Assembly (NCBI GenBank): GCA_905215015.1
Contig: CAJMOS010000050.1
Coordinates: forward strand, 1 to 21,659
DNA: 21,659 nucleotides
DNA from: an uncultured bacterium
GTDB taxonomy: Bacteria > Spirochaetota > Spirochaetia > Sphaerochaetales > Sphaerochaetaceae
Reading direction: 5' to 3'
The position numbers and the translations under genes were made by a program. This document shows, piece by piece, positions 14,912-21,659 of this stretch. The first letter of the stretch is position 1; each line of letters begins with the position of its first letter. The notes beneath the pieces are model-generated. The model made no database searches. It was given only the letters and a program-made list of their open reading frames with translations, and was not told the DNA's origin.

Positions 14912-15487
14912 CTACTCGTACCGGAATTCCAAGCCGTCGGTGACGATTCCTCCGCTCGCAATCATGGCTTTTCCTCTCACCCGGATCGGGCGGGAGATAC
15001 GCCGTCCTTCCAAGAGAAGGTCGACCTCGACCGCCACCTCGGCCAAGCGCCGCGCCAGGGCCTGGGCCACCAGCGTCACGACAGTAGAACCTTTGGGCCA
15101 GTCCGTCCGATAGGTACCGGAAAGAAGGACGTCACCTTTTTTCCAGTCATGGACAGCAAGCACGTCCCGGCACTGCTCATCCAGCGGTCCTTTCGCTTGG
15201 CCGGCAAGCCGTTGATACCATGTTTGATTGCCTGGTTTTTCAGGAACATTGGACAAATACCCACTCAAGTCGCTCTGAGAGACCATCAATGTACGAGGAA
15301 GCGATTCCTGGCTCAGCGTACAGCCAGGCATAAAATACTGAGGATCGGCAATATAGCCGGCAGTCACCGCGAGAGCACAATCGGTCACTGCCGCGCGGGC
15401 GACGAGATAATCATTGCCCGACACTTCGAGGGCGGACAAAGGGAAGGCGAATATCAGGACAAGCAGCATCGTCAGGATTCTGCGCAT
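14912..15487 (-). CDS. Exported protein of unknown function upstream of hexokinase
   Basis: A 191-residue protein whose start at 15487 opens a clear signal peptide (MRRILTMLLVLIFAFPLSA), probably cut after LSA with no lipobox cysteine. The mature part has two cysteines spaced widely (TDCALAVTAG, then PGCTLSQ and EQCRDVL), so disulphide bonding is possible. The second half is a strand-rich region (DVLLSGTYRTDWPKG, TVVTLVAQALARRL, RPIRVRGKAMIASGG). It recalls FlgA/SAF-type proteins only vaguely, and I do not claim that. Reading the same frame further upstream as coding is wrong: that part is antisense to exonuclease I. It is transcribed with hexokinase and vsr. I do not recognise a family. Confidence 0.72.
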   Translation of the reverse strand: MRRILTMLLVLIFAFPLSALEVSGNDYLVARAAVTDCALAVTAGYIADPQYFMPGCTLSQESLPRTLMVSQSDLSGYLSNVPEKPGNQTWYQRLAGQAKGPLDEQCRDVLAVHDWKKGDVLLSGTYRTDWPKGSTVVTLVAQALARRLAEVAVEVDLLLEGRRISRPIRVRGKAMIASGGIVTDGLEFRYE

Positions 15488-15516
15488 AGCCCATCCTATT
15501 CCAAAAAGGATGGTTA

Positions 15517-15525
15517 TGGTACAAT
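15517..15525 (+). promoter_or_regulatory. Extended -10 promoter of the exonuclease I gene
   Basis: TG-G-TACAAT is an extended -10 (5/6 in the hexamer) with seven bases to ATG 15533, so the start falls at the ATG. No -35 stands out. It lies between divergent genes; no equally good box faces the other way. Confidence 0.5.
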
Positions 15526-15532
15526 TTCTTCC

Positions 15533-16975
15533 ATGGAAAAAACACCTGAGACCATTCTTTGGTATGATCTGGAGACCTTTGGCCTCAACACCCGTTATGA
15601 CCGTATCGCCCAGTTCGCCGCCCAGCGGACCGACCTGGACCTGCATCCGGTAGGCAACCCTGTCGTCCTCTACGGAAAGATCAGTGACGACTACCTTCCT
15701 GACCCGCTTTCCTGCATGGTCACCGGCATCACCCCGCAGGAAACCGAGGCGAAGGGCCTGTGCGAGTATGAGCTGATCAAGCAGGTCAACGCGCTCTTTT
15801 CTGTACCGAACACCACGGTCGCCGGCTTCAACAACATCCGGTTCGACGACGAGATGGTCCGTAGCTGTCTTTACCGGAACTTCTTCGACCCCTACGAACG
15901 GGAGTGGAAAAACGGTTGCTCCCGCTGGGATATCATCGACATGATCCGGGCTTGCCATGACCTCAGGCCCGAGGGTATCAATTGGCCGGCGAGCAATCCG
16001 AACACCTCCATGCCGGTCGTCAAGCTGACCAGCCTGACCGAGGCGAACCATATCGACCAAACGGGAGCTCATGACGCCATGGTGGATGTCAATGCCACCA
16101 TCGCCGTTGCCCGTCTGGTCAAGGAGAAGCAACCCCGCCTGTATGCGTGGGCATGGAAATACCGGAACAAGAACCTGCTGAAGAACCTGATTCAGACACC
16201 ATTCGGCTCTCCTGTGCTGCTGACCAGCGCCATCTTCACCAACCCAAACGGCTACTCTGCCATGGTGGTTCCCATCACCCCTGCGAAGGACGTAGGGAAC
16301 ACCTTCATCTGCTTTGACTTGATGCAAGACCCCATGCCGCTCTTTGCCGCCAAGAACCCGCAGGAATTGATGCAGGTGCCCGGCATCTGCACGCTTGCCA
16401 TCAACCGATGCCCCTTCGTTACCCCGATCAACCACAGTTTCCCGGACGATGGCACCTACAAGCGTCTGGGCATCGACCGCGACAAGTGCCGCGAGACCTA
16501 CCGTCTGCTGAGGGAGCACGCAGAGCTGATCCCGATGCTCAGGGATGCCAGGGCCGCCGAGCAATACGATGATGTGAAGGACACCGATTTCGAGATCTAC
16601 AGCGGCGGCTTCTTCCCCGACAGCGACAAGATGCAGTTCCAGGCAATCCATCATACCGCTCCCAGCCAGAAGTTGTCCTTAGGCATCCACTTTCAAGACC
16701 AACGCATACCGGAAATGCTGATGCGGCACGTCGCCCGCAACTGGCCCGAGGTGCTGACCGAGGACCAGGCACGCAAATGGAAGAGCTTCTGCGCCAGCCG
16801 TATCCTCAGCCCTCCGGGCGGCGTCAAGATCAGCTGGGAGTTCTACCAGCGCAAGATCAGGGAGAATATGGCATCGACCGATATCGCTCCCGAGGTGAAG
16901 CGGGACGTGCTCGAACCGCTCGAGGCCTGGGGCAAACGCCTCTCCGACAAGCTCTTCGGTCCAAACCTAACGTAG
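15533..16975 (+). CDS. sbcB: Exodeoxyribonuclease I (SbcB)
   Basis: A 3'-5' exonuclease on single-stranded DNA used in recombination and mismatch repair. It has 480 residues, the normal length (E. coli, about 475). DEDDh motifs are visible: WYDLETFG with Asp12 and Glu14, VAGFNNIRFDDEMV (second Asp region), and HDAMVDVNATIAVA (the His and last Asp). After it come the SH3-like and helical C-terminal regions. ATG 15533 opens directly at the motif-bearing start (MEKTPETILWYDLETFG). There is no Shine-Dalgarno sequence upstream; a -10 box ends seven bases earlier, suggesting a leaderless message. It is transcribed alone, with a good terminator after it. Confidence 0.95.
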   Translation: MEKTPETILWYDLETFGLNTRYDRIAQFAAQRTDLDLHPVGNPVVLYGKISDDYLPDPLSCMVTGITPQETEAKGLCEYELIKQVNALFSVPNTTVAGFNNIRFDDEMVRSCLYRNFFDPYEREWKNGCSRWDIIDMIRACHDLRPEGINWPASNPNTSMPVVKLTSLTEANHIDQTGAHDAMVDVNATIAVARLVKEKQPRLYAWAWKYRNKNLLKNLIQTPFGSPVLLTSAIFTNPNGYSAMVVPITPAKDVGNTFICFDLMQDPMPLFAAKNPQELMQVPGICTLAINRCPFVTPINHSFPDDGTYKRLGIDRDKCRETYRLLREHAELIPMLRDARAAEQYDDVKDTDFEIYSGGFFPDSDKMQFQAIHHTAPSQKLSLGIHFQDQRIPEMLMRHVARNWPEVLTEDQARKWKSFCASRILSPPGGVKISWEFYQRKIRENMASTDIAPEVKRDVLEPLEAWGKRLSDKLFGPNLT

Positions 16976-16994
16976 GTCCGGCAACGTAACACGT

Positions 16995-17029
16995 TCCGTT
17001 TGCAAGGGAAGCAAGCGGACTGTTTTTTT
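16995..17029 (+). terminator. Rho-independent terminator of sbcB
   Basis: TCCGTTTGC / GCAAGCGGA is a 9-bp stem with one G-U pair and a 7-nt loop, followed within 3 nt by seven T. It begins 20 nt after the sbcB stop. It is the only textbook intrinsic terminator in the window. Confidence 0.85.
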
Positions 17030-17051
17030 CAGGATCCGGCCGTTTTCACGC

Positions 17052-17080
17052 TTGTCGAGAACCGCAGATTTCCTTACATT
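17052..17080 (+). promoter_or_regulatory. Predicted promoter of the second importer operon
   Basis: TTGTCG (17052-17057), 17 nt, then TACATT (17075-17080); each matches 4/6. Eight bases separate the -10 from ATG 17089, so the start would fall at or just before the ATG. Confidence 0.4.
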
Positions 17081-17088
17081 GCAAACCG

Positions 17089-17955
17089 ATGAAAGGAACA
17101 CGACTCCGGAAAATCTCACCGTATCTGTACGTGCTGCCGGCCCTCGGGCTGGCGGTTCTTTTCTGTTATGTTCCCTTCTTCTCGACGATTTTGGACAGCG
17201 TTTCCCACGTGCGGACATCGGGGGAAAGGATCCGTTTCGTCGGACTGGACAATTTTCAGAAACTGTTCGCGTCGGATTCCTTCCATGACTCCTTGCGGAA
17301 CACCATCGTCTTCACCCTGTGGTTCGTCCCCTGCAACCTGCTTGCCACTTTCCTCTCTGCCCTGCTGGTCCACGGCAAGGACAGGGTGCTCAGGGCAAGC
17401 CGGAGCGCGTTGATGGCGACCATCGCCGTCGCCATGGGCTCGATCGTGCTGATCCTCAAGACGCTGTTTGACGAGAACACCGGGTTGTACAACCGCATTC
17501 TCTGCACATCGGTCCGCTGGTTCAGCTCTCCGAGAGCCGCCATGGGGATGTTGGTCTACACTGGCATATACCTGGACTTCGGCTTTGACTTCCTGCTTTT
17601 CTCCGCCAGCCTTGACAATATTCCCAAAGAACTGTACGAGGTGGCTGCCTTGGAGGGGGCGAACCCTTGGCAACGACTCCGGTATCTGGAGTTCCCGCTT
17701 TCCGAGCCGACGTTTGTCTTCGTGGTGCTGAACAACCTGAAGGATGCCCTCCTCATCTGCTCTCCGGTGATGATCCTGACCGAAGGCGGCCCCTTCCGCT
17801 CGACCCAGACAATCGTCTACCAGATGTATCTCGAAGGCTTCAAGGGGGGCAATATCGCCATGGGAAGCGCGCTGGCTACGGTTGCCTTCTCCATGAGCCT
17901 GGTGCTCTTTTTGGCCGGAATGGCTCTCCAGCATAGGAGGGTGTTCTACCAATGA
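17089..17955 (+). CDS. Sugar ABC transporter permease, MalF/UgpA type (second importer)
   Basis: Inner-membrane permease, 288 residues, first gene of the operon permease-permease-binding protein. Six membrane helices are visible, beginning YLYVLPALGLAVLFCYVPFF. The EAA loop is at residues 184-203 (YEVAALEGANPWQRL), with the conserved Gly present, unlike the first importer's F-type permease. The ATG at 17089 has no purine-rich ribosome site (ttgcaaaccg before it), and a -10-like box ends eight bases upstream. Its stop overlaps the next start by ATGA. Family is certain; the substrate is inferred from the UgpB-like protein downstream. Confidence 0.94.
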   Translation: MKGTRLRKISPYLYVLPALGLAVLFCYVPFFSTILDSVSHVRTSGERIRFVGLDNFQKLFASDSFHDSLRNTIVFTLWFVPCNLLATFLSALLVHGKDRVLRASRSALMATIAVAMGSIVLILKTLFDENTGLYNRILCTSVRWFSSPRAAMGMLVYTGIYLDFGFDFLLFSASLDNIPKELYEVAALEGANPWQRLRYLEFPLSEPTFVFVVLNNLKDALLICSPVMILTEGGPFRSTQTIVYQMYLEGFKGGNIAMGSALATVAFSMSLVLFLAGMALQHRRVFYQ

Positions 17956-18758
17956 AACGCCTACGCGATATCGCCAGCGTGCTGCTGGCCATGGTTATCC
18001 TCTTTCCGCTGGTTTATGCGCTTTCCGCCTCGTTTTTCGCCAGAGGGGATTTCACCATGCTTCCGGCCCGTTTCCTGCCCTCGACATGCACCCCGTCCAA
18101 CTACGTACGGGCCTTCGCCTCGAGCAACCTGGCGCGCTACCTGTACAATTCTCTGGTCACCGCCATCATGGGCACCGTGCTCCGCATGGTGGTCTGCCTG
18201 GCGGCGGCCTACAGCCTGACAACCTTCGAATACCGCGGGAGGGAAGCGATTTTCCTGATTCTGGTTGCCAGCATGCTGCTACCCGGGGACGCCCTGCTCC
18301 TTGCCAATTATCTGGAAGTCCGCAGGATGGGACTGGTCAACACCTATCTTGGGCTGGTGGTTACCGGCATCTTCAGCCCTACGGCGGTCTTCCTGCTCAG
18401 GCAGTACTTCCTGACCGTGAGCCCGGAATACCGCGAGGCGGCGTATCTGGAGGGGTGCTCGGACCTGCGCTTCATGGTGACCATGCTCGCTCCGATGAGC
18501 AAAAGCGTCCTCCTCGCCATCGCCGTCCAATCCTTCACCGGGTATTTCAACGCCTATCTTTGGCCTTTGCTGGTGACCAGCAGGGATTCGATGCGGACCG
18601 TGCAGGTCGGTCTCACCATGCTAGGCTTCAGCGAGACATTTGATTTGGGACCGCAGTTTGCGGCCATCGTGTTATTGACTGCACCGATGCTGATCCTCGT
18701 CCTCGTCATGCGCAGGCGGATCTTCGAGGGAATCAGCACCCGGTTTTCTGGGAGATGA
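17952..18758 (+). CDS. Sugar ABC transporter permease, MalG/UgpE type (second importer)
   Basis: Partner permease, 268 residues, ATG overlapping the previous stop by 4 bp; GGAGGG lies ten bases upstream within the preceding gene. Predicted six helices, starting VLLAMVILFPLVYALSASFFA. The EAA loop is at about 161-181 (YREAAYLEGCSDLRFMVTMLAP). It contains the family-specific FLLRQYFLTV before that loop, nearly the same as FLLRQYFMQV in the permease cut by the window's left edge, consistent with the two importers being related. It ends 4 nt before the binding-protein gene. Confidence 0.94.
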   Translation: MKRLRDIASVLLAMVILFPLVYALSASFFARGDFTMLPARFLPSTCTPSNYVRAFASSNLARYLYNSLVTAIMGTVLRMVVCLAAAYSLTTFEYRGREAIFLILVASMLLPGDALLLANYLEVRRMGLVNTYLGLVVTGIFSPTAVFLLRQYFLTVSPEYREAAYLEGCSDLRFMVTMLAPMSKSVLLAIAVQSFTGYFNAYLWPLLVTSRDSMRTVQVGLTMLGFSETFDLGPQFAAIVLLTAPMLILVLVMRRRIFEGISTRFSGR

Positions 18759-18762
18759 ACCA

Positions 18763-20100
18763 ATGAAACGTTTTCTGATTGCGGCGATGCTGCTCGCTTC
18801 CATGGCGGCCTTCGCCGCTGGCGGGCGGGAACAGAAGAACACCAACGAGATGACCAACATCGTCTGGTGGCATTCGAACTCCGGCATCCTCGGCGAAGCG
18901 ACGACAAGCCTTGTCGATGCATTCAACAATACGGTCGGCAAGGAAAAGCATATCCATGTCGATGCTGTCTACCAAGGCAAGGCGAGCGACGTGCTGACCA
19001 AGGCGAAAGCCATCTGGCAGGGAGACGACCTGCAGGACCTTCCCGACCTGGTCCAGTTCGACGCCCAGGCGGTGCTCGACATCCGGGACAACAAGGCGTT
19101 GGTCCCGATGGAGCAACTGGCAAAGGAAAACGGGTACGACCTTTCCCAGATTGTCAGCGCCGCCCGTCTCTCGCAGACGTACAAGGGACAGATGATCGGC
19201 ATGCCCTTCAACGCCTCCACGATCCTGCTCTACTACAACAAGAGCGCCTTCGACGAGGTGGGAATCACCGAGCCACCGAGGACCTTGGATGAGCTGGCGG
19301 AGGACTCCAGGCGCTTGCTCAAGCGGGATAGTGCCGGCAACGTGGTCCGCTATGGCTATGCCGGTGTCCCCACCACCTACGAGCTCTGTGCCTGGCTTGG
19401 CCAACAGAACGGGCTTTCCCTGATTGTCGACCAGAACAACGGCCACGACGGAATCCCGACCAAGGTGCTTTTTGACCAGAACGGCACCATGGTCAACTTC
19501 CTGACGAAATGGCAGGCTTTGTATGACACTGGGGCGCTGGATAACGCGACCAGCGGGGTGACCGGCGAGTTCGCCAGCGGGAAGACCGCGATGATGGCAC
19601 AGTCCACCAGCGCCTTGACCACTGTGATGGAGATGACCAAGGGCAAGTTCGAGCTTGGCGTCGCCAACCTGCCGATGGTCGACGAGAAGGCTACCGGTGG
19701 CGTCAATATCGGTGGTGGCGCCCTGTATGCGCTGGACAACAAGAGCGGCCATCAGGACGCGGCATGCGCCTTCGTCGCCTTTGCCGTCAGCATGGAGCGG
19801 CAGCTCGCCTGGCACATCGCCACCGGCTATTTCCCGGTCAACGAAGGAACCTACCAGATGGAGGAGTTCAAGAAACACTGCGAGGAACATCCGCTCTTCT
19901 CCGTCGCCATCGACCAGATGCGGGCGAGCAATCCCCAACTGCAGGGCATCTGGGTTCCTTCCAGCTACGAAATCTATTACACCTTCCAGAAAGGCATCGT
20001 CGACATGCTGAACAGCGGTGCCACGCCCGAGGAGACGACCAAGAAGCTTGCAACGGAGGTCAACGGCTATTTCGAGAACTATCGGAACACGCAGCACTGA
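18763..20100 (+). CDS. UgpB-like extracellular solute-binding protein (second importer)
   Basis: Periplasmic ligand-binding protein, 445 residues; GGGAGATG lies seven bases before the ATG. The signal peptide is MKRFLIAAMLLASMAAFA, cleavage likely before AGGREQ, no lipobox cysteine. Motifs of the UgpB group include IVWWHSNSG at the mature N terminus, MPFNASTILLYYNKSAFDE, GGVNIGGGALYAL, and HIATGYFPVNEGTYQ. UgpB itself binds glycerol 3-phosphate and glycerophosphodiesters, and these segments are closer to it than those of the first importer's protein. That is the best guess, though many UgpB-like proteins bind sugars. It is last in the operon, an order reversed from the first importer. It ends 3 nt from the convergent merR gene. 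Confidence 0.93.
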   Translation: MKRFLIAAMLLASMAAFAAGGREQKNTNEMTNIVWWHSNSGILGEATTSLVDAFNNTVGKEKHIHVDAVYQGKASDVLTKAKAIWQGDDLQDLPDLVQFDAQAVLDIRDNKALVPMEQLAKENGYDLSQIVSAARLSQTYKGQMIGMPFNASTILLYYNKSAFDEVGITEPPRTLDELAEDSRRLLKRDSAGNVVRYGYAGVPTTYELCAWLGQQNGLSLIVDQNNGHDGIPTKVLFDQNGTMVNFLTKWQALYDTGALDNATSGVTGEFASGKTAMMAQSTSALTTVMEMTKGKFELGVANLPMVDEKATGGVNIGGGALYALDNKSGHQDAACAFVAFAVSMERQLAWHIATGYFPVNEGTYQMEEFKKHCEEHPLFSVAIDQMRASNPQLQGIWVPSSYEIYYTFQKGIVDMLNSGATPEETTKKLATEVNGYFENYRNTQH

Positions 20101-20103
20101 CGT

Positions 20104-20565
20104 TCAGTTTTCCAGCGTGGCTGGTTTGCGGAAAAACCGGCATTTGTCCCGGAACGCGCAGGACGCGCAGGCGCTTCCCGGGCATTCCTGCCAGTTGATT
20201 CCGCTTTCCAGCTGGCGAATGTGCCAGGAAAGATCGCTGATGCGCTTCTCAAGGGCCGCCTGACGTTCCAGTGCTGCCGAGAGCTTATAACGGTATTCCT
20301 TCAGGAGGGCGCTTCGTCTCTGGCTGCCGTCGCTATCGCCGGGACCAAGCTTGATGACGTGGCCGATTTCATCGAGGGAAAAGTCCAGTTCCTTCAGCTC
20401 GAGGATGCGGTTGAGGTACACGATATCGCTTTCCGTGTAGACCCGCTGGCCTCCCTCGGTGCGGCTCTTGCTCTTCAGCAATCCGAGATCCTCGTAGTAG
20501 CGGACGGTCCGGACGGTGACCCCGCAGATACGGGCGACGTCACCGATGCGATAGGTTTTCTCCAT
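20104..20565 (-). CDS. MerR-family regulator with C-terminal cysteine cluster
   Basis: A DNA-binding regulator of 153 residues. The N terminus is a MerR winged helix (TYRIGDVARICGVTVRTVRYYEDLGLL), followed by a long dimerisation helix (about 82-120). The C terminus holds four cysteines at 128, 133, 136 and 142 in the spacing CX4CX2CX5C (from ECPGSACASC). This sits where SoxR binds its [2Fe-2S] cluster (CX2CXCX5C), with the same CX5C half. Zn or an Fe-S cluster are the likely ligands; which is unknown. ATG 20565 is preceded only by GAGGAT touching the ATG, too close to act as a ribosome site. A -10 (TACAAA) ends seven bases upstream. It is divergent from radC. Confidence 0.88.
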   Translation of the reverse strand: MEKTYRIGDVARICGVTVRTVRYYEDLGLLKSKSRTEGGQRVYTESDIVYLNRILELKELDFSLDEIGHVIKLGPGDSDGSQRRSALLKEYRYKLSAALERQAALEKRISDLSWHIRQLESGINWQECPGSACASCAFRDKCRFFRKPATLEN

Positions 20566-20572
20566 ATCCTCG

Positions 20573-20601
20573 TTTGTATCACAGCGAAAGTTTTCTGTCC
20601 A
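20573..20601 (-). promoter_or_regulatory. Predicted promoter of the merR gene
   Basis: Minus strand: TGGACA (20596-20601; 5/6), 17 nt, then TG-n-TACAAA (20573-20578). GAAA-AC-TTTC in the spacer is a small palindrome where a MerR dimer could bind. Seven bases remain before ATG 20565. Confidence 0.5.
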
Positions 20602-20638
20602 ACCATCCGACATGAGGCTTTTTGCCGTTTTATAGGGT

Positions 20639-21322
20639 ATGACGTACAAAGAACAGTTGATGACTCTCGGCCCCATCAAGCGCATGGCGGTCGAAGAACG
20701 ACCACGTGAGCGTCTGGAGCAAACCAGCGCCCAGCACCTCAGCGACCTCGAGTTGGTGATGATCCTGCTCGGCAGCGGCACAAAAGAGGCGCCCATCCAT
20801 ACCTTGGCCAAGAAAGTGCTCGACTTCCTCGACCTGAATCAGGAGGTGGAAGTCGCCGATTTCCTCCAAATCCAAGGAATCGGGCAGGCCAAAGCCTGTC
20901 TTCTCGCGGCGGCTCTCGAGCTAGGAAGAAGAAACAACAGGTATCTCGGACGGCAGATCCTCAAACCCCAGGACTTGTACCTCCAGATCCGCCATTACGG
21001 GCAGAGGATGCAGGAAGTCTTTCTCGCCGTCGCCTTGAATGGAGCACACGAGGTGCTGGCAACCACCCTTGTCTCTCTCGGCACGGTCAGCCAGTCGCTC
21101 GTCCATCCGAGAGAGGTCTTCGCTCCTGCCATCGAAAAGCGGGCAAGCGCCCTGATTGTCGCCCACAACCATCCCTCGGGGAACCTGAATCCCTCGGACG
21201 AAGACCTGGAAGTGACCGAACGGATCAAAAAGGCAGGGGTCCTGCTCGGCATTCCTCTGCTCGATCATCTGATTTTCTCGGAAAAAGGTTGCTATTCGAT
21301 GCTGCAGCATGACCAGTTGTAA
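20639..21322 (+). CDS. radC: RadC family protein (JAMM/MPN domain)
   Basis: A 227-residue member of the RadC (UPF0758) family, named for DNA repair although its biochemical role is unsettled. The N-terminal half has an ILLGSGTKE segment and a helix-hairpin-helix (LQIQGIGQAKA, about 77-86) for DNA contact. The C-terminal half is the MPN metal-binding domain: HNHPSG at 176-181 followed by S186 and D189, the HxHx7Sx2D pattern of JAMM proteins. The ATG at 20639 has only AGGG two bases upstream; no alternative start has a better ribosome site. The gene is divergent from merR with a 73-nt gap. Confidence 0.93.
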   Translation: MTYKEQLMTLGPIKRMAVEERPRERLEQTSAQHLSDLELVMILLGSGTKEAPIHTLAKKVLDFLDLNQEVEVADFLQIQGIGQAKACLLAAALELGRRNNRYLGRQILKPQDLYLQIRHYGQRMQEVFLAVALNGAHEVLATTLVSLGTVSQSLVHPREVFAPAIEKRASALIVAHNHPSGNLNPSDEDLEVTERIKKAGVLLGIPLLDHLIFSEKGCYSMLQHDQL

Positions 21323-21338
21323 GGAAAACACAGGTGAG

Positions 21339-21362
21339 AAGAACGTATCGGTCTCCGTTCTT
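21339..21362 (+). terminator. Hairpin after radC, weak terminator candidate
   Basis: AAGAACG / CGTTCTT is a 7-bp stem with a 10-nt loop, beginning 17 nt after the radC stop. Only three T follow the C of the second arm. It touches the -35 of the next promoter. Confidence 0.35.
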
Positions 21363-21390
21363 TGCCACAAGGGCATGACTGTGGTATCCT
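21362..21390 (+). promoter_or_regulatory. Predicted promoter of the AAA-ATPase-like gene
   Basis: TTGCCA (21362-21367; 5/6), 17 nt, then TATCCT (21385-21390) with TG-n before it. Six bases lie between the -10 and ATG 21397. Confidence 0.5.
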
Positions 21391-21396
21391 TGAGCC

Positions 21397-21659
21397 ATGA
21401 GCAAGCAGTTTCTTCCCATCATGACGGCGAACGGCTCGTTCGGGAATCTCCGGCGAGGGGGCTACGTGTACGTGGACAAGACCGCGTATCTGCATTCCCT
21501 TGTCCGTCAGGAAGGCAACATGTTCTTCCTCTCCCGGCCACGAAGGTTCGGCAAGACGCTGACCATCTCCACGTTGGAGGCGATCTTCCAAGGGAAGCGT
21601 GAATTGTTCAAGGGCCTTGCCATCGACCAGACAGGCTACGACTGGAAGACCTATCCGGT
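21397..21659 (+). CDS. AAA-ATPase-like / PD-(D/E)XK family protein (5' end only)
   Basis: The first 87 codons of a protein that continues past the window. It reads MSKQFLPIMT, then GGYVYVDKTAYLHSLVRQEG, MFFLSRPRRFGKTLTISTLE and FQGKRELFKGLAID. The family marker is the altered Walker A RPRRFGKT with VDKT shortly before it, as in the AAA-ATPase_like group usually joined to a C-terminal PDDEXK_9 nuclease domain (expected but not visible). Members are often multicopy in host-associated anaerobes and their function is not settled. The ATG has no Shine-Dalgarno sequence and sits six bases after a -10 box. It is the intact paralogue of the relic at 3082-3514. Confidence 0.9.
   Translation, partial: MSKQFLPIMTANGSFGNLRRGGYVYVDKTAYLHSLVRQEGNMFFLSRPRRFGKTLTISTLEAIFQGKRELFKGLAIDQTGYDWKTYP

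Noticed and set aside
14912..15487. FlgA-like flagellar P-ring chaperone
   Set aside because: Only a vague likeness of the C-terminal strands; no flagellar neighbours and no clear SAF motif.
15488..16654. Long minus-strand frame running from exonuclease I into the exported-protein gene
   Set aside because: Only the part from 15487 down (signal peptide and mature protein) is believable; the rest is antisense to exonuclease I.
18733..20097. A 454-codon open frame opposite the second binding protein
   Set aside because: Same cause; Gly/His/Asp/Val-rich product with no family motif, on the wrong strand of a certain gene.

Overview
The window looks like a compact, GC-rich (roughly 55-60 %) chromosomal segment of a spirochaete, most plausibly a member of the Sphaerochaetaceae or a relative. 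This placement is an inference. It rests on the UMP kinase of the archaeal/spirochaete type, the eukaryote-like hexokinase, two UgpB-like sugar-binding proteins with uncleavable-by-lipobox (Cys-free) signal peptides, and an AAA-ATPase-like/PD-(D/E)XK gene of the kind common in host-associated anaerobes. I see no rRNA, tRNA, CRISPR array or insertion sequence.

Layout. 1-2916 (minus): a sugar ABC importer in the order binding protein, MalF-type permease, MalG-type permease (cut by the window edge), with a promoter and a pair of direct repeats in the leader. 3082-3514 (minus): a frameshifted, shortened relic of an AAA-ATPase-like/PD-(D/E)XK gene. 3632-5851 (minus): a cytoplasmic GH3 beta-glucosidase. 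6026-6421 (minus): a single-stranded DNA-binding protein. 6551-7240 (plus): UMP kinase. 7237-8199 (minus): a PflX-like radical SAM protein. 8369-9938 (plus): a patatin-like phospholipase overlapping a small unknown protein. 9921-11266 (minus): a pyridoxal kinase overlapping an MTA/SAH-nucleosidase-like gene. 11323-13140 (plus): a phosphohexomutase, sharing a 13-bp palindromic promoter with the kinase. 13172-15487 (minus): an unknown exported protein, hexokinase and Vsr endonuclease. 15533-16975 (plus): exonuclease I with a clear terminator. 17089-20100 (plus): a second sugar/glycerophosphate-type importer (permease, permease, binding protein). 20104-20565 (minus): a MerR regulator with a C-terminal cysteine cluster. 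20639-21322 (plus): RadC. 21397-end (plus): the start of an intact AAA-ATPase-like gene, paralogous to the relic.

How they fit together. The two importers, beta-glucosidase, hexokinase and phosphohexomutase form a set for taking up oligosaccharides and feeding hexose phosphates to central metabolism. No importer ATPase is present, so a shared ATPase encoded elsewhere is likely. Vsr, ExoI, SSB and RadC are DNA-maintenance genes scattered between them.

The two most striking signals are (i) a class of six genes whose candidate -10 box lies only 6-8 nt before the ATG with no usable Shine-Dalgarno sequence, suggesting leaderless mRNAs, and (ii) the relic/intact paralogue pair, which share an 18-nt exact match about 18 kb apart.
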